A stretch of 45,057 nucleotides of DNA from Alphaproteobacteria bacterium (GTDB lineage: Bacteria > Pseudomonadota > Alphaproteobacteria > Sphingomonadales > Sphingomonadaceae), in NCBI GenBank assembly GCA_019232625.1, contig JAFANP010000031.1, positions 1 to 45,057 of the forward strand, in the 5' to 3' direction. This document shows, piece after piece, positions 26,071 to 34,145 of this stretch. Numbering within the stretch: position 1 is the stretch's first letter; every line of letters starts with the position of its first letter. The notes under the pieces are model-generated. The model searched no databases and had not been told where the DNA came from. It saw only the letters and a list, made by a program, of their open reading frames with translations. The position numbers and the translations under genes are program-made.

Positions 26071-27276
26071 TCAGCGGGTCGCGGCGGCGGCCGCGGCGCG
26101 TTGCGGCCTGATCTTCTCGCCCTCGGTGAGGAACGGACCGGCCGAGAGGACGACCCGCTCGTTGCCGGTGAGGCCCTCGCCGACGACGACTCCGTCGTCG
26201 GTGACCGCGGCGACCTTGACGGCGCGGCGGCGGACGACGTTCTGGCCGTCGACGATGAAGGCGTAGCTGCCGCCGCCGTCGTTCAGCACCGCCGATTCGG
26301 GCAGCAGCGGCGCGTCGACCGCGCCCGCCTTGATCTCGGCCGTGGCGAAGCCGCCCGGACGCAGGTCTCGATTGTAGGCGACGGCGACCCGGGCGACGCC
26401 CTGCCGGCTCTGCGGATCGATGATCGGCGCGACCTGCCACACCGCGCCCGGATAGGCGCGGTCGGAGCCGACCGGCGTGATCATCGCCTGGACCCCCGGG
26501 GTGATCCGGGCGAGATCGCTCTCGGGCAGCCGGGCCATCATCTCCATCTCGCCGCCGCGGGCGATGTGGAACAGGGCGGAAGAGCCCGCCCCGACCACCT
26601 GGCCCGGCTCGACGCTGCGGGTGAGGACGAGGCCCGCGGCGGGCGCGCGGATGCTGAGGCGGCCGATTCGGGCGCGGCTCTGGCCGAGATTGGCCTGGGC
26701 GACGCGGACTCGGGCATTGGCGGCGTCGCGGGTGGCGATGCGCCGCTCGACGTCCGCCTTGGAGACGAAGCCGCGGCCGACCAGCTTCTGCGCCCGGTCC
26801 AGCTCCTGCTGGGCGAGCCGGGCGTCGGCCTGCGCCACCTGGATCTGGGCGGCGAGCTGCGCCGCCTCCTGGGTCTGGAGCGAGCGGTCGATCACCGCCA
26901 GAGTCTGGCCCGCGCCGACCCATTGTCCGGCCTCGACGAGGACCTGGACGATCTGGCCGCCTTCGCCCGGCACGCCGACCGGCATGTCGTGGCGCGCGGC
27001 GAGCTGGCCGGTGGCGGAGATGGTGCGGGCGATCTGCTGCCGCCCGGGGACGACGACCGTCACGGCGGGCGCGGCCTCGGCGGCGCCGCCCTTGGCGTTC
27101 ACGGTCACCGCCGTCTTGTCGGAGCCGCGGCCCATCATGAGGAAGGCGGCGACAGCGACGGCGAGCACCGCGACGACGGCGAGGATGATGTTGCGCCGGC
27201 GCCGGCGCGCCGCGCCGTCGTCCGCCACCTCAACGTCGAGAGCGCTGCGGCGCCATTTCGGCGACTCGAAATTCAT
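26071..27276 (-). CDS. RND efflux periplasmic adaptor (membrane fusion protein)
   Basis: A 401-residue adaptor. A short cytoplasmic arm with RRRRRN precedes one membrane helix (IILAVVAVLAVAVAAFLMMG). A lipoyl half (QIARTISATGQLAARHDMPV), an alpha-helical hairpin (QLAAQIQVAQADARLAQQEL through RIATRDAANARVRVAQANLG), the second lipoyl half (IRAPAAGLVLTRSVEPGQVV) and a beta-barrel follow. It links the RND transporter to an outer-membrane channel. The ATG at 27276 is preferred because GGGGAAG lies about 9 bases upstream; alternatives are ATG 27285 and GTG 27294. It is the first gene of a two-gene operon. Confidence 0.93.
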   Translation of the reverse strand: MNFESPKWRRSALDVEVADDGAARRRRRNIILAVVAVLAVAVAAFLMMGRGSDKTAVTVNAKGGAAEAAPAVTVVVPGRQQIARTISATGQLAARHDMPVGVPGEGGQIVQVLVEAGQWVGAGQTLAVIDRSLQTQEAAQLAAQIQVAQADARLAQQELDRAQKLVGRGFVSKADVERRIATRDAANARVRVAQANLGQSRARIGRLSIRAPAAGLVLTRSVEPGQVVGAGSSALFHIARGGEMEMMARLPESDLARITPGVQAMITPVGSDRAYPGAVWQVAPIIDPQSRQGVARVAVAYNRDLRPGGFATAEIKAGAVDAPLLPESAVLNDGGGSYAFIVDGQNVVRRRAVKVAAVTDDGVVVGEGLTGNERVVLSAGPFLTEGEKIRPQRAAAAAATR

Positions 27277-27316
27277 AGCTTCCATCTTCCCCACACCGAC
27301 AAGGCGGCCCGGCCGC

Positions 27317-27338
27317 TTCGGCTGCTGTATTAGCCGAA
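27317..27338. promoter_or_regulatory. 22-bp perfect palindromic operator TTCGGCT-N8-AGCCGAA
   Basis: TTCGGCT (27317-27323) and AGCCGAA (27332-27338) are perfect 7-bp inverted half-sites with an 8-base spacer, overlapping the -10 element of the efflux-operon promoter. Position and symmetry are those of a dimeric repressor site; a TetR- or MarR-type regulator would fit, but none is encoded in the window. Confidence 0.65.
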
Positions 27339-27355
27339 TAGGTCACCTGCCTCAA
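27327..27355 (-). promoter_or_regulatory. Sigma-70-type promoter of the RND efflux operon
   Basis: On the minus strand TTGAGG (27355-27350), 17 bases and TAATAC (27332-27327) give a near-consensus promoter. Transcription would start about 45 bases before the adaptor ATG. This is one of the few near-consensus promoters visible in this GC-rich window. Confidence 0.7.
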
Positions 27356-27387
27356 GCCCCATTTCCCGCCCGCGCCCCCAGCGCGAC

Positions 27388-27412
27388 GGAACCCCGCTGT
27401 ACAGGGAATGTT
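27388..27412 (+). promoter_or_regulatory. EcfG-type general stress promoter (GGAAC-N17-GTT)
   Basis: GGAAC at 27388-27392 and GTT at 27410-27412 are separated by 17 bases, the arrangement reported for the alphaproteobacterial general stress sigma factor EcfG (GGAAC, 16-17 bases, CGTT). It is about 68 bases upstream of the GlsB-family start codon. Confidence 0.6.
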
Positions 27413-27479
27413 GGGCGATTGCCACCGCGTAAGTGGCGGCGCATGCTGTGCCGGCCTTAAAATGAGCAAGGAGGGCCAA

Positions 27480-27746
27480 ATGAACCTGCTGGCGGATCAT
27501 GGCTGGATCATGTGGATCATCATCGGCGCCGTCGCGGGCGCCGTCGCCAAGGCCCTCATGCCGGGTCGCGACCCGGGCGGGTGCATCGTCACCATCCTCC
27601 TCGGCATCGGCGGCGCGGTGCTCGCCGGCTATCTCGGCCACGCGCTCAACATCTACCCGCCGAGCCGCGGCGCCGACTGGATCGCCGCCATCATCGGCGC
27701 GATGATCATCCTCGGCGTGTGGCGGCTGATCGCCGGACGCCGCTAG
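27480..27746 (+). CDS. GlsB/YeaQ/YmgE family stress membrane protein
   Basis: An 88-residue protein with three hydrophobic segments: WIMWIIIGAVAGAVAKALMP, GCIVTILLGIGGAVLAGYLG and WIAAIIGAMIILGVWRLIAG. The pattern, with a GRDPGG loop between the first two, is typical of this transglycosylase-associated family. The ATG at 27480 has GGAGG 6 bases upstream; an in-frame ATG at 27462 lacks a site. Its last 4 bases overlap the convergent trpA stop. An EcfG-type promoter precedes it, matching the stress induction known for the family. Confidence 0.92.
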   Translation: MNLLADHGWIMWIIIGAVAGAVAKALMPGRDPGGCIVTILLGIGGAVLAGYLGHALNIYPPSRGADWIAAIIGAMIILGVWRLIAGRR

Positions 27747-28528
27747 AGCCTCGTCGCCGCCTTCATCGCCGCGACGAACCCCCGCACCGCCTCCGGCCCC
27801 CGCTCGGCGGCCAGCGAGACGATCGCCGAGCCGGAGATGACTCCCGCGGCGCCGGCCTCGATCGCCTGGCGGACGTGCTCGGGGCGGGAGATGCCGAAGC
27901 CGAGCACCGGCGGCGGCGCGTCGAGGGCGCGCAGCCTGGCGATCAGCGCCGCGTCGAAGCGGACCTCCGCGTCGGCGCCGGTCACTCCGGCGCGGGCGAC
28001 GCAATAGGTATAGCCGCGCCCCGCCGCGGCGATCGCGGCGAGCGTCGGCCCGGGCGTGTTCGGCGCGGCGATCAGCACCGGGTCGACCGACGCCGACGCG
28101 GCCGCCGCGAGGAACGGCGCCGCCTCGGCGCAAGGCACGTCGGCGACGAGGACGCTGTCCACCCCGGCCGCGGCGGCGGAGTCGTAAAAGGCCTGCCGGC
28201 CGCGCGCGACGACGAGGTTGGCGTAGGTGAGGATCCCGACCGGTATGTCCGGATGCCGGGCGCGGAACGCCGCAAGCAGGCCGAAGCAGCCCGCCGGAGT
28301 CGCCCCCGCCGCAAGCGCCCGCACCGCCGCCGCCTGGATCGCCGGCCCGTCCGCCACCGGATCGGAGAAGGGTATGCCGACCTCGATCATGTCGGCTCCG
28401 CCGGCGACCAGGGCGTCGAGCAGGGCGTCGCCGGCCTCCAGGTCCGGATCGCCGAGCATGGCGAAGCCGCCGAACGCCGCCTCCCCGCGGTCCGCGAGCC
28501 GGGCGAACATCGCCGCGTAGCGGCTCAT
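27743..28528 (-). CDS. trpA: Tryptophan synthase alpha chain
   Basis: A 261-residue protein that cleaves indole-3-glycerol phosphate to indole and glyceraldehyde-3-phosphate in the TrpA2B2 complex. The catalytic acids E49 and D60 fall at the standard numbers in [29 protein letters not shown] and [10 protein letters not shown] follow, and the phosphate loop is [11 protein letters not shown]. The start ATG overlaps the trpB stop as ATGA. It is the last gene of the trp operon and ends in a 4-base overlap with the convergent GlsB-family gene. Confidence 0.97.
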   Translation of the reverse strand: MSRYAAMFARLADRGEAAFGGFAMLGDPDLEAGDALLDALVAGGADMIEVGIPFSDPVADGPAIQAAAVRALAAGATPAGCFGLLAAFRARHPDIPVGILTYANLVVARGRQAFYDSAAAAGVDSVLVADVPCAEAAPFLAAAASASVDPVLIAAPNTPGPTLAAIAAAGRGYTYCVARAGVTGADAEVRFDAALIARLRALDAPPPVLGFGISRPEHVRQAIEAGAAGVISGSAIVSLAAERGPEAVRGFVAAMKAATRL

Positions 28529-29700
28529 GCGCTCGGCCCAAGCAGGCGCTGCGCCTGGCCCATGTCCTTGTCGCCGCGTCCCGAGAGGTTGGCCACGAGC
28601 ACCGTCTCCTCCGTCGCCGCCTCCGCCATCTTGAGGGCGTGGGCCAAAGCGTGGGCCGATTCGAAGGCGCAGATGATTCCCTCGCGCCGGGCGAGCAGGG
28701 CGAAGGCGTCGAGCGCCTCCCGGTCGGTCGCGCCGACATATTCGGCCCGGCCGCTGTCCTTGAGATAAGCGTGCTCGGGCCCGACGGCCGGATAGTCGAG
28801 CCCCGCCGAGACCGACCAGCTTTCGGCGATCTGCCCGTCCGCGTCCTGGAGCACGTAGGTCTCCGAGCCGTGGAGGATCCCGGGCCGGCCGCGCAGCAGG
28901 GTGGCGCCGTGCTCCGCCCCGTCCAGACCCCGCCCCGCCGCCTCGACCCCGATCAGCCGCACGCCCTCGTCGCCGACGAAGTCGGCGAAGGCGCCCATCG
29001 CATTGGACCCTCCGCCGACGCAGGCGATCACCGCGTCGGGCAGGCGCCCTTCCTCCTCCAGCACCTGCGCCCGCGCTTCCTTGCCGATCACCCGCTGGAA
29101 CTCGCGGACCATCAGCGGGAAAGGATGCGGCCCGGCGACGGTGCCGAGCAGATAGTGGGTGTCGGCGAAGCTCGCCGCCCAGTCCCTCAGCGCCTCGTTG
29201 ATCGCATCCTTGAGGGTCCGGCTGCCGCTCTCGACGGGCACCACCTCGGCGCCCATCAGCTCCATCCGGAAGACGTTCAGCTGCTGCCGCTCGACGTCGT
29301 GCGCGCCCATGTAGATTCGCGTCTTCAGCCCGAACAGCGCGCCCGCCAGAGCCGTCGCGACCCCGTGCTGGCCGGCGCCCGTCTCGGCGATCAGCCGCGT
29401 CTTGCCCATCTTTCTCGCGAGCAGCGCCTGGCCCAGCACCTGGTTGGTCTTGTGAGCGCCGCCGTGGAGCAGGTCCTCGCGCTTCAGGTAGAGCCGGACC
29501 CGTTCCGAGCCGAGGTTGCGGCAGCGGGTGAGCGGAGTCGGCCGCCCGGCATAATTGGCGAGCAGCTCGGCGAGCTCGGCCTGGAAGGCCGCATCCTCCA
29601 TCGCCGCGAGGAAGGCCGCCTCGAGCTGCTCCAGCGCCGGCATCAATATCTCCGGCACATAGGCGCCGCCATAGGCGCCGAACCGGCCCGACATCAGCAT
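28525..29700 (-). CDS. trpB: Tryptophan synthase beta chain
   Basis: A 391-residue PLP enzyme that joins indole and serine. The PLP lysine is K84 in [12 protein letters not shown]. The phosphate-binding GGGSNAMG, the ammonium and COMM-domain region [12 protein letters not shown], and the C-terminal [12 protein letters not shown] are intact. The start [20 protein letters not shown] resembles the enterobacterial TrpB more than the usual alphaproteobacterial version, which has a longer N-terminus. It overlaps trpCF by 7 bases and trpA by 4, so translation is coupled. Confidence 0.97.
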   Translation of the reverse strand: MLMSGRFGAYGGAYVPEILMPALEQLEAAFLAAMEDAAFQAELAELLANYAGRPTPLTRCRNLGSERVRLYLKREDLLHGGAHKTNQVLGQALLARKMGKTRLIAETGAGQHGVATALAGALFGLKTRIYMGAHDVERQQLNVFRMELMGAEVVPVESGSRTLKDAINEALRDWAASFADTHYLLGTVAGPHPFPLMVREFQRVIGKEARAQVLEEEGRLPDAVIACVGGGSNAMGAFADFVGDEGVRLIGVEAAGRGLDGAEHGATLLRGRPGILHGSETYVLQDADGQIAESWSVSAGLDYPAVGPEHAYLKDSGRAEYVGATDREALDAFALLARREGIICAFESAHALAHALKMAEAATEETVLVANLSGRGDKDMGQAQRLLGPSA

Positions 29701-31091
29701 GGCAGCGCCTCCCCCCGCGCCGGCAGGCGCAGGGCCTCGAAAAAGGCCTGGAGCTTGCCGGGGTCCTTGCGCCCGGGCGCGCTCTCCACGCCGGAGCCGA
29801 CGTCCAGCGCATAGGCGCCGACCCGCGCCGCCGCCGCCGCATTGGCGGGAGAGAGGCCGCCGGCGAGCACCGCCGTTCCCAGGTCCGGCCGGCCTTCAAG
29901 GCGCGTCCAGTCGAACGCGACGCCGGTGCCGCCGGAGCGGCCGTTCGCCTTCGTGTCGTAGAGCATGCGGTCGGCGCCCGGCCGCGGCTCCGGGAGGTCG
30001 CGATCGACGGCGCCCGCCGCCCAGATCTCCGTTCCCTCCGGCAGCAGCGCCCTCAGGCCGCTTATGTAGAGGCCGTCCTCCTCGCCGTGGAGCTGGACCG
30101 CGGCGAGGTCGAGCCGCCGGGCGGCGGCGGCGACCCGGTCCGGTCTCTCGTCGCGGAAGACGCCGACCAGCGGGATCGAGGCCGCCGCGGCGATCGGCGA
30201 AGCCTCGTCCACGGTCACCGCGCGGGGCGTATCCGGCACCATCACCATGCCGGCGAAGGAGGCGCCCTGCGCCGCGGCGATCGCCGCGTCGCCCGCGTCG
30301 GTGAGGCCGCAGACCTTGACCCGGCCGAAGGCGAGCGCGCGGGCCGCCAGCCCTGGGTCCGGAGCGCGCATCAGCGACGAGCCGACGAGGAAGGCGTCGG
30401 CATGAGGCGCGAGCCGCGCCACGTCGGCGCGGTCGGCGATCCCCGATTCGGAGACCACCAGGGTCCCCGCCGGGACCAGCCGGGCGAGCCGCTCGGTCGC
30501 TGCGAGGTCGACCTTCAGCGTCTTGAGATCGCGGTTGTTGATTCCGATCATCGGCGCGCCGAGGGCCACCGCGCGGCGCACCTCCGCCTCGTCATGCGCC
30601 TCGACCAGCGCGTCCATGCCGAGCCGACGCGCCTCCTCGATCGCCTCGACCGCCTCGGCGTCGCCCAGCACCGCGAGGATGACGAGCACCGCATCGGCGC
30701 CATGAAGCCGCGCCTCGGCGACCTGGCGGGGATCGACGACGAAGTCCTTGGCGAGGATGGGGCCGTCATATTCGCGCCGCACCGCCTCGAGGTCGGCGAA
30801 GGAGCCGCCGAAATAGGGGCCGTCGGTCAGAACGCTGATCGCGTCGGCCGCGCCGCGATAGGCCCGCGCCATCGCCGCCGGGTCGACGCTTCCGCGCAGC
30901 GCCCCCTGGGAGGGGGAGACGCGCTTCACCTCCATGACGAAGCGGGCGCCGGGGCGGGCGAGGGCGGCGCGCAGGCTGCGCCGCGTCGGCTCCGCCCGCG
31001 CCCGGAGCGAGGCGAGGTCGATGCCGCGCAGCCGCTCGGCCACGTCGACGCGCTTTCGGGCGACGATCTCGCCCAGCACGCCTTCAGCCAT
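29694..31091 (-). CDS. trpCF: Fused indole-3-glycerol-phosphate synthase / phosphoribosylanthranilate isomerase
   Basis: A single 465-residue frame carrying both enzymes of steps 3 and 4 of tryptophan synthesis. The first domain, residues 1 to about 253, is [15 protein letters not shown] (53-63), ILAKDFVVD (112-120), [13 protein letters not shown] (183-195) and ESGI (215-218). The second, from about residue 257, is [12 protein letters not shown] with catalytic C261, [12 protein letters not shown] and LDVGSGVES. This is the E. coli TrpC architecture, where the domains are also fused in this order and of similar length. In most alphaproteobacteria trpC and trpF are separate genes. It overlaps trpD by 8 bases and trpB by 7. 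Confidence 0.96.
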   Translation of the reverse strand: MAEGVLGEIVARKRVDVAERLRGIDLASLRARAEPTRRSLRAALARPGARFVMEVKRVSPSQGALRGSVDPAAMARAYRGAADAISVLTDGPYFGGSFADLEAVRREYDGPILAKDFVVDPRQVAEARLHGADAVLVILAVLGDAEAVEAIEEARRLGMDALVEAHDEAEVRRAVALGAPMIGINNRDLKTLKVDLAATERLARLVPAGTLVVSESGIADRADVARLAPHADAFLVGSSLMRAPDPGLAARALAFGRVKVCGLTDAGDAAIAAAQGASFAGMVMVPDTPRAVTVDEASPIAAAASIPLVGVFRDERPDRVAAAARRLDLAAVQLHGEEDGLYISGLRALLPEGTEIWAAGAVDRDLPEPRPGADRMLYDTKANGRSGGTGVAFDWTRLEGRPDLGTAVLAGGLSPANAAAAARVGAYALDVGSGVESAPGRKDPGKLQAFFEALRLPARGEALPC

Positions 31092-32151
31092 GCGTCGCCT
31101 CCACGAACAGGGCGAGGCGGCGGCGCGCCTCGCCGGAGCGCAGCGCGTCCAGGGCCCGCTCGACGCCCTCCGCCAGGTCGGCGGCGAGCCCCGCCGTCAT
31201 CAGCAAGGCGCCGGCGTTGAGCGCCACCGCGTCGGTCTCGGCGGCGAGGCCGTAGCCCATCAGGAGCGCGGAAAGCCGCTCCGCATTCTCCTCCGGGCTG
31301 CCGCCCTTCAATTCGGCGAGCGGCCGGCGGGCGAGCCCGGCCGCCTCCGGCGCCAGGGTCATCCGCTCGACGGCGCCGCCGCGGACGCTGGCCGCCTCGG
31401 TCTCGCCGTGGAGGGCGATCTCGTCGAGGCCCGCGCCGTGGACGATGAGCGCGCGTTCCGTGCCGAGCGCCGCCAGCGTGTGCGCCACCGGCTCGACGAG
31501 GCGCGCGTCGGCGACTCCGAGCAGCTGCACCGGCGGCTCCGCCGGGTTCACGCAGGGACCAAGCACGTTCATGACGGTGCGCACCTTCAGCGCCCGGCGC
31601 ACCGGCCCGGCATGGCGCAGCCCCGGATGATATTGCGGCGCGAACAGGAAGCAGAAGCCGGTCTGGTCGAGCGCCCGCCGGGACTCGGCCGGCGAGATGT
31701 CGAGCCTGGCGCCGAGCCGCTCCAGCACGTCCGCCGAGCCGCAGCGCGAGGTGACCGAGCGGTTGCCGTGCTTGGCCACGGGAAGGCCGGCGGCCGCCGC
31801 GACGAACGCCGCCGCCGTCGAGACGTTGATCGTCCCCGATCCGTCGCCTCCCGTGCCGCAGCTGTCGGCGAACAGATAATCGGGCCGTTCGAAATCGAGG
31901 TCGGCGGCGCGAAGCGCGCGGGCCGCGCCGATCAGCTCGTCGGTCGTCTCGCCCTTGAGGCGGAGCGCGATCAGCATCGCGGCGATGGCGGTCTCCTCCA
32001 GCCGCCCGTCGACGAGCGCGGCGAAGAGCCCCTCCGCCGCCTCCATGTCCAGCGACTCCCCCCGGTAGAGGCGGGCGAGGGCGGCGTCCGCCGCGTCGTC
32101 GGCCGCCGTCCGGGCGGGGATGAGAAGGGCGAGGTTGCTGTGGGAATTCAT
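31084..32151 (-). CDS. trpD: Anthranilate phosphoribosyltransferase
   Basis: A 355-residue enzyme that joins anthranilate and PRPP. The PRPP-binding DSCGTGGDGSGTINVST (about residues 96-112) and KHGNRSVTSRCGSADVLE are intact, as are PGLRHAGPVRRALKVRTVMN and NVLGPCVNPA. It is not fused to a TrpG glutaminase domain. The ATG at 32151 has AGGAA 8 bases upstream and sits 25 bases after the T tract of the attenuator terminator. It is the first structural gene of the trpD-CF-B-A operon; trpE and trpG are not in the window. Confidence 0.97.
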   Translation of the reverse strand: MNSHSNLALLIPARTAADDAADAALARLYRGESLDMEAAEGLFAALVDGRLEETAIAAMLIALRLKGETTDELIGAARALRAADLDFERPDYLFADSCGTGGDGSGTINVSTAAAFVAAAAGLPVAKHGNRSVTSRCGSADVLERLGARLDISPAESRRALDQTGFCFLFAPQYHPGLRHAGPVRRALKVRTVMNVLGPCVNPAEPPVQLLGVADARLVEPVAHTLAALGTERALIVHGAGLDEIALHGETEAASVRGGAVERMTLAPEAAGLARRPLAELKGGSPEENAERLSALLMGYGLAAETDAVALNAGALLMTAGLAADLAEGVERALDALRSGEARRRLALFVEATHG

Positions 32152-32175
32152 GACGCAGGTTCCTGGCGACGAGGG

Positions 32176-32210
32176 TGAAAAAAGAAAGGCCCGCCGGAGG
32201 GGCGGGCCTT
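32176..32210 (-). terminator. Attenuator terminator before trpD
   Basis: AAGGCCCGCC and GGCGGGCCTT (32210-32201 and 32195-32186 on the minus strand) form a perfect 10-bp stem with a 5-base loop, followed by TCTTTTTT. It lies between the leader peptide and trpD, where it would stop transcription when tryptophan is plentiful. Confidence 0.92.
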
Positions 32211-32242
32211 CTTGGAAGATCGGACCTGGGATTAGATCCGCG

Positions 32243-32359
32243 TCACCATCGATGCTGCGCCGCCGCCGGAATCTCGTTCCGCCACCAGAGCCAAGCCTGC
32301 TGGGCCGCCGCGGCGGGGGCCGCGACGTCGAAGCGGGAGAAAGGCGCGAACTGCGTCAT
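32243..32359 (-). CDS. trpL: trp operon leader peptide, 38 residues, four Trp
   Basis: The frame reads MTQFAPFSRFDVAAP, then AAAAQQAWLWWRNEI, then PAAAQHRW and stop. Trp is at residues 23, 25, 26 and 38. Four Trp in 38 codons, three of them within four consecutive codons, is far above chance and is the hallmark of a Trp attenuation leader. GAAGGGTG lies directly before the ATG as a ribosome site. The peptide itself probably has no function beyond stalling. It is too short to be caught by length-based gene finding. Confidence 0.88.
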   Translation of the reverse strand: MTQFAPFSRFDVAAPAAAAQQAWLWWRNEIPAAAQHRW

Positions 32360-32499
32360 CACCCTTCAACTCACAGCAAAACGCCGCCCCGTCAAGCCCT
32401 TGGAAGCCCGGCGATGCGGCGTGCCGGTCTCCATTCAGCAAGCGTCCAGCCCGTGCGGGGTCTACAAAGGGTCGATCGCAACCCCTCAGGGAGCCCGTC

Positions 32500-33210
32500 A
32501 TGAAGCCTCTCCTCCTCGCCGCCGCCCTCCTCGCCGCGGCGCCGCTCGCGCCCGCCGCCGCCCAGGCGCCCGAGCCGCCGCTGCGCGGCACGCGGCTCGA
32601 CGTCGTCGCCACCGGCGAGGTTCAGCGCGTCCCCGACGTCGCCCGCATCTCCGCCGGCGTGGTGACCAGCGCCCCCACCGCCACCGCCGCGCTCGAGCAG
32701 AATGCGCGGCGGATCGCCGCGGTCCGCGCCGCACTGAAGCGCGCCGGCATCGCCGACCGCGACATCCAGACCAGCGCCATCAACCTCTTCCCGGATTATC
32801 GGCAGGACGAGCATGGCGGCAATCCGCAGCTCATCGGCTACCGCGCCTCCAACGAGCTCGCGGTCCGGTTCCGCGACCTCGCGAACACCGGCAGGATATT
32901 GGACGCGCTGGTCGCCGTCGGCGCCAACCAGATCAGCGGCCCGACCCTGGCGGTCGACAAGCCGGAGGCGGCGCTCGACGAAGCGCGGACCCTGGCGGTC
33001 GCCAACGCCCGCGCGCGCGCCGAGCTTTACGCCCGCGCCCTCGGCAAGCGGGTCGGCCGGGTGGTGGCGGTGAGCGAGGCGGGGCCGGTCTTCTCGCCCT
33101 ACGGCAAGGTCGCGATGCAGGCGATGGCGCGCGACTCGGCGACCAATCTGATCGAGCCCGGCGAGCAGGCGCTGGCGGTCAGCCTCAACGTCACGTTCGA
33201 GCTGGAATGA
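32500..33210 (+). CDS. SIMPL-domain (DUF541) exported protein
   Basis: A 236-residue protein. A signal peptide (residues 1-21, MKPLLLAAALLAAAPLAPAA) precedes a SIMPL/DUF541 domain. Its start is VVATGEVQRVPDVARISAGV, followed by ALKRAGIADRDIQTSAINLFP and YRASNELAVRFRDLANTGRI, and near the end ARARAELYARALGKRVGRVV. The family includes periplasmic proteins of poorly known role, some linked to oxidative stress. The ATG has GGGAG about 6 bases upstream. A hairpin terminator follows the stop. Confidence 0.92.
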   Translation: MKPLLLAAALLAAAPLAPAAAQAPEPPLRGTRLDVVATGEVQRVPDVARISAGVVTSAPTATAALEQNARRIAAVRAALKRAGIADRDIQTSAINLFPDYRQDEHGGNPQLIGYRASNELAVRFRDLANTGRILDALVAVGANQISGPTLAVDKPEAALDEARTLAVANARARAELYARALGKRVGRVVAVSEAGPVFSPYGKVAMQAMARDSATNLIEPGEQALAVSLNVTFELE

Positions 33211-33215
33211 AGCGA

Positions 33216-33247
33216 CGAGGGGACCGCCGTGGCGGGCGGTCCCCTCG
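33216..33247 (+). terminator. Hairpin between convergent SIMPL and GlsB-family genes
   Basis: CGAGGGGACCGCC (33216-33228) pairs perfectly over 13 bp with GGCGGTCCCCTCG (33235-33247). The T tract is short (CGGTTT), so efficiency is uncertain. Its place between two convergent genes suggests it serves both. Confidence 0.65.
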
Positions 33248-33290
33248 CGGTTTCCGGATGGGAAGGCCGCCTGGGCGGCCCGCCCGGGCC

Positions 33291-33545
33291 TTAGCGGATG
33301 CTGCGGCGGGTGAAGAGGTTGACGATCGCGAGGAGGATCACCGCGCCGACCAGCGACACGAGGAAGGACATCACCGTGATGCCCTCGTTGATGTCGCCGT
33401 GGTTCATGATGAAGCCGCCGATGGCGGCGCCGACGATTCCGACGACGATGTTGAGCAATATGCCCTGCTGCGCGTCCCGGCGCATGATGATGCTCGCCAG
33501 CCACCCGACGACGCCGCCGACGATCAGCCAAATGATGATACCCAT
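33291..33545 (-). CDS. GlsB/YeaQ/YmgE family stress membrane protein (second copy)
   Basis: An 84-residue protein with three hydrophobic segments: IIIWLIVGGVVGWLASIIMR, ILLNIVVGIVGAAIGGFIMN and FLVSLVGAVILLAIVNLFTR. It is the same family as the gene at 27480-27746 but diverged in sequence. AGGAGG is 8 bases before the ATG at 33545. Like the other copy it sits behind a GGAAC-N17 promoter, so both are probably part of the EcfG general stress regulon. Confidence 0.92.
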   Translation of the reverse strand: MGIIIWLIVGGVVGWLASIIMRRDAQQGILLNIVVGIVGAAIGGFIMNHGDINEGITVMSFLVSLVGAVILLAIVNLFTRRSIR

Positions 33546-33602
33546 GTTACAACCTCCTGTTGGATGCCGCCGGAGCCCGGCTCGCGCGACGGTCACGCGG
33601 AA

Positions 33603-33628
33603 TACGCCCGAGCCCCGCGGGTTGTTCC
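33603..33628 (-). promoter_or_regulatory. EcfG-type general stress promoter (GGAAC-N17-CGTA)
   Basis: On the minus strand GGAAC (33628-33624), 17 bases, then CGTA (33606-33603). It lies about 58 bases upstream of the GlsB-family ATG, in the same relation as the promoter at 27388-27412 to the other GlsB-family gene. Confidence 0.6.
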
Positions 33629-33687
33629 TGAGGCGAAATGCTTCGAAAGCGCTGTACTTCGGCGCCCCGTCCCACCATAGCCCGGCG

Positions 33688-34131
33688 ATGCTCAGAATCT
33701 CGTTTCTGCTCATTGCCTTGGCCGCCGCCGCAGCGCCCGCCGCTGCCCCCGCCGATCCTCTCGGGAAGCGCACCGCGGAGCCCGAGAAGCTGCTCTCCGG
33801 CATCGGCGAGGCCTCGTCCGACGCGGCGCTCGAGGCGGAGATCGCCGCCGCCGCCGCCTTCCCGCTCGGAAGCCTCGCAAACCCGGTCCGGGTCGGCGGG
33901 CCGGAGGGGGAGCGGGCCTATGTCCGACGCCTGCGCTGCGCGGACGGCAAGCCGCCGAGGATCGGCGACAGGCGGCCCGGCGGCGTCGGCGCCTTCGGCA
34001 GCCTGGTCGATCTCTTCCCGCTCGATTGCGGCGCCGCCGCGCCGGGCCGAGTCGAGCTGATGATGGACATGTATTTCGAGGAGCAGGCGGAGCAGCGCGC
34101 GCCGGCGGGCTTCACGCTCGCCCCCCGCTAG
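33688..34131 (+). CDS. Small exported protein, unknown
   Basis: A 147-residue protein with a signal peptide (MLRISFLLIALAAAAAPAAA). The mature region has EPEKLLSGIGEASSDAALEA, then GSLANPVRVGGPEGERAYVR and two Cys that could pair (RLRCADG and FPLDCG). It ends with an acidic MDMYFEEQAEQRAP. No family is recognised. There is no good ribosome-binding site before the ATG at 33688. The metallohydrolase gene starts 14 bases after its stop, suggesting co-transcription. Confidence 0.7.
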   Translation: MLRISFLLIALAAAAAPAAAPADPLGKRTAEPEKLLSGIGEASSDAALEAEIAAAAAFPLGSLANPVRVGGPEGERAYVRRLRCADGKPPRIGDRRPGGVGAFGSLVDLFPLDCGAAAPGRVELMMDMYFEEQAEQRAPAGFTLAPR

Positions 34132-34145
34132 GGCAGGAAGGGAGG

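Larger units (their letters stand above)
32176..32359 (-). promoter_or_regulatory. Tryptophan transcription attenuator upstream of trpD
   Basis: The 5' region of the operon has all parts of a Trp attenuator, in order on the minus strand. First is the leader-peptide gene (32359-32243) with codons TGG CTC TGG TGG at 32293-32282, then a CGGAA-N5-TTCCG hairpin (32281-32267) starting at the very next base. A GGCGGCGGCG run follows that could pair with CCCGCC of the terminator's 5' arm, and last is the terminator. A ribosome stalled on the Trp codons would mask the small hairpin and free the G-rich run to block the terminator; this pairing is inferred by eye. A TTGACG (32395-32390) may be the -35 element. 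Confidence 0.85.

Noticed and set aside
23255-26266. A 1003-codon open frame on the plus strand opposite the RND pump
   Set aside because: It is the reverse-strand shadow of the pump gene in very GC-rich DNA. The product is Arg/His/Asp-rich with no domains, and the minus-strand frame has full RND motifs.
32175-33680. A 501-codon plus-strand frame over the trp leader and the SIMPL gene
   Set aside because: It is in the wrong frame relative to the SIMPL-domain gene, which has a signal peptide and family motifs, and it crosses the attenuator terminator.
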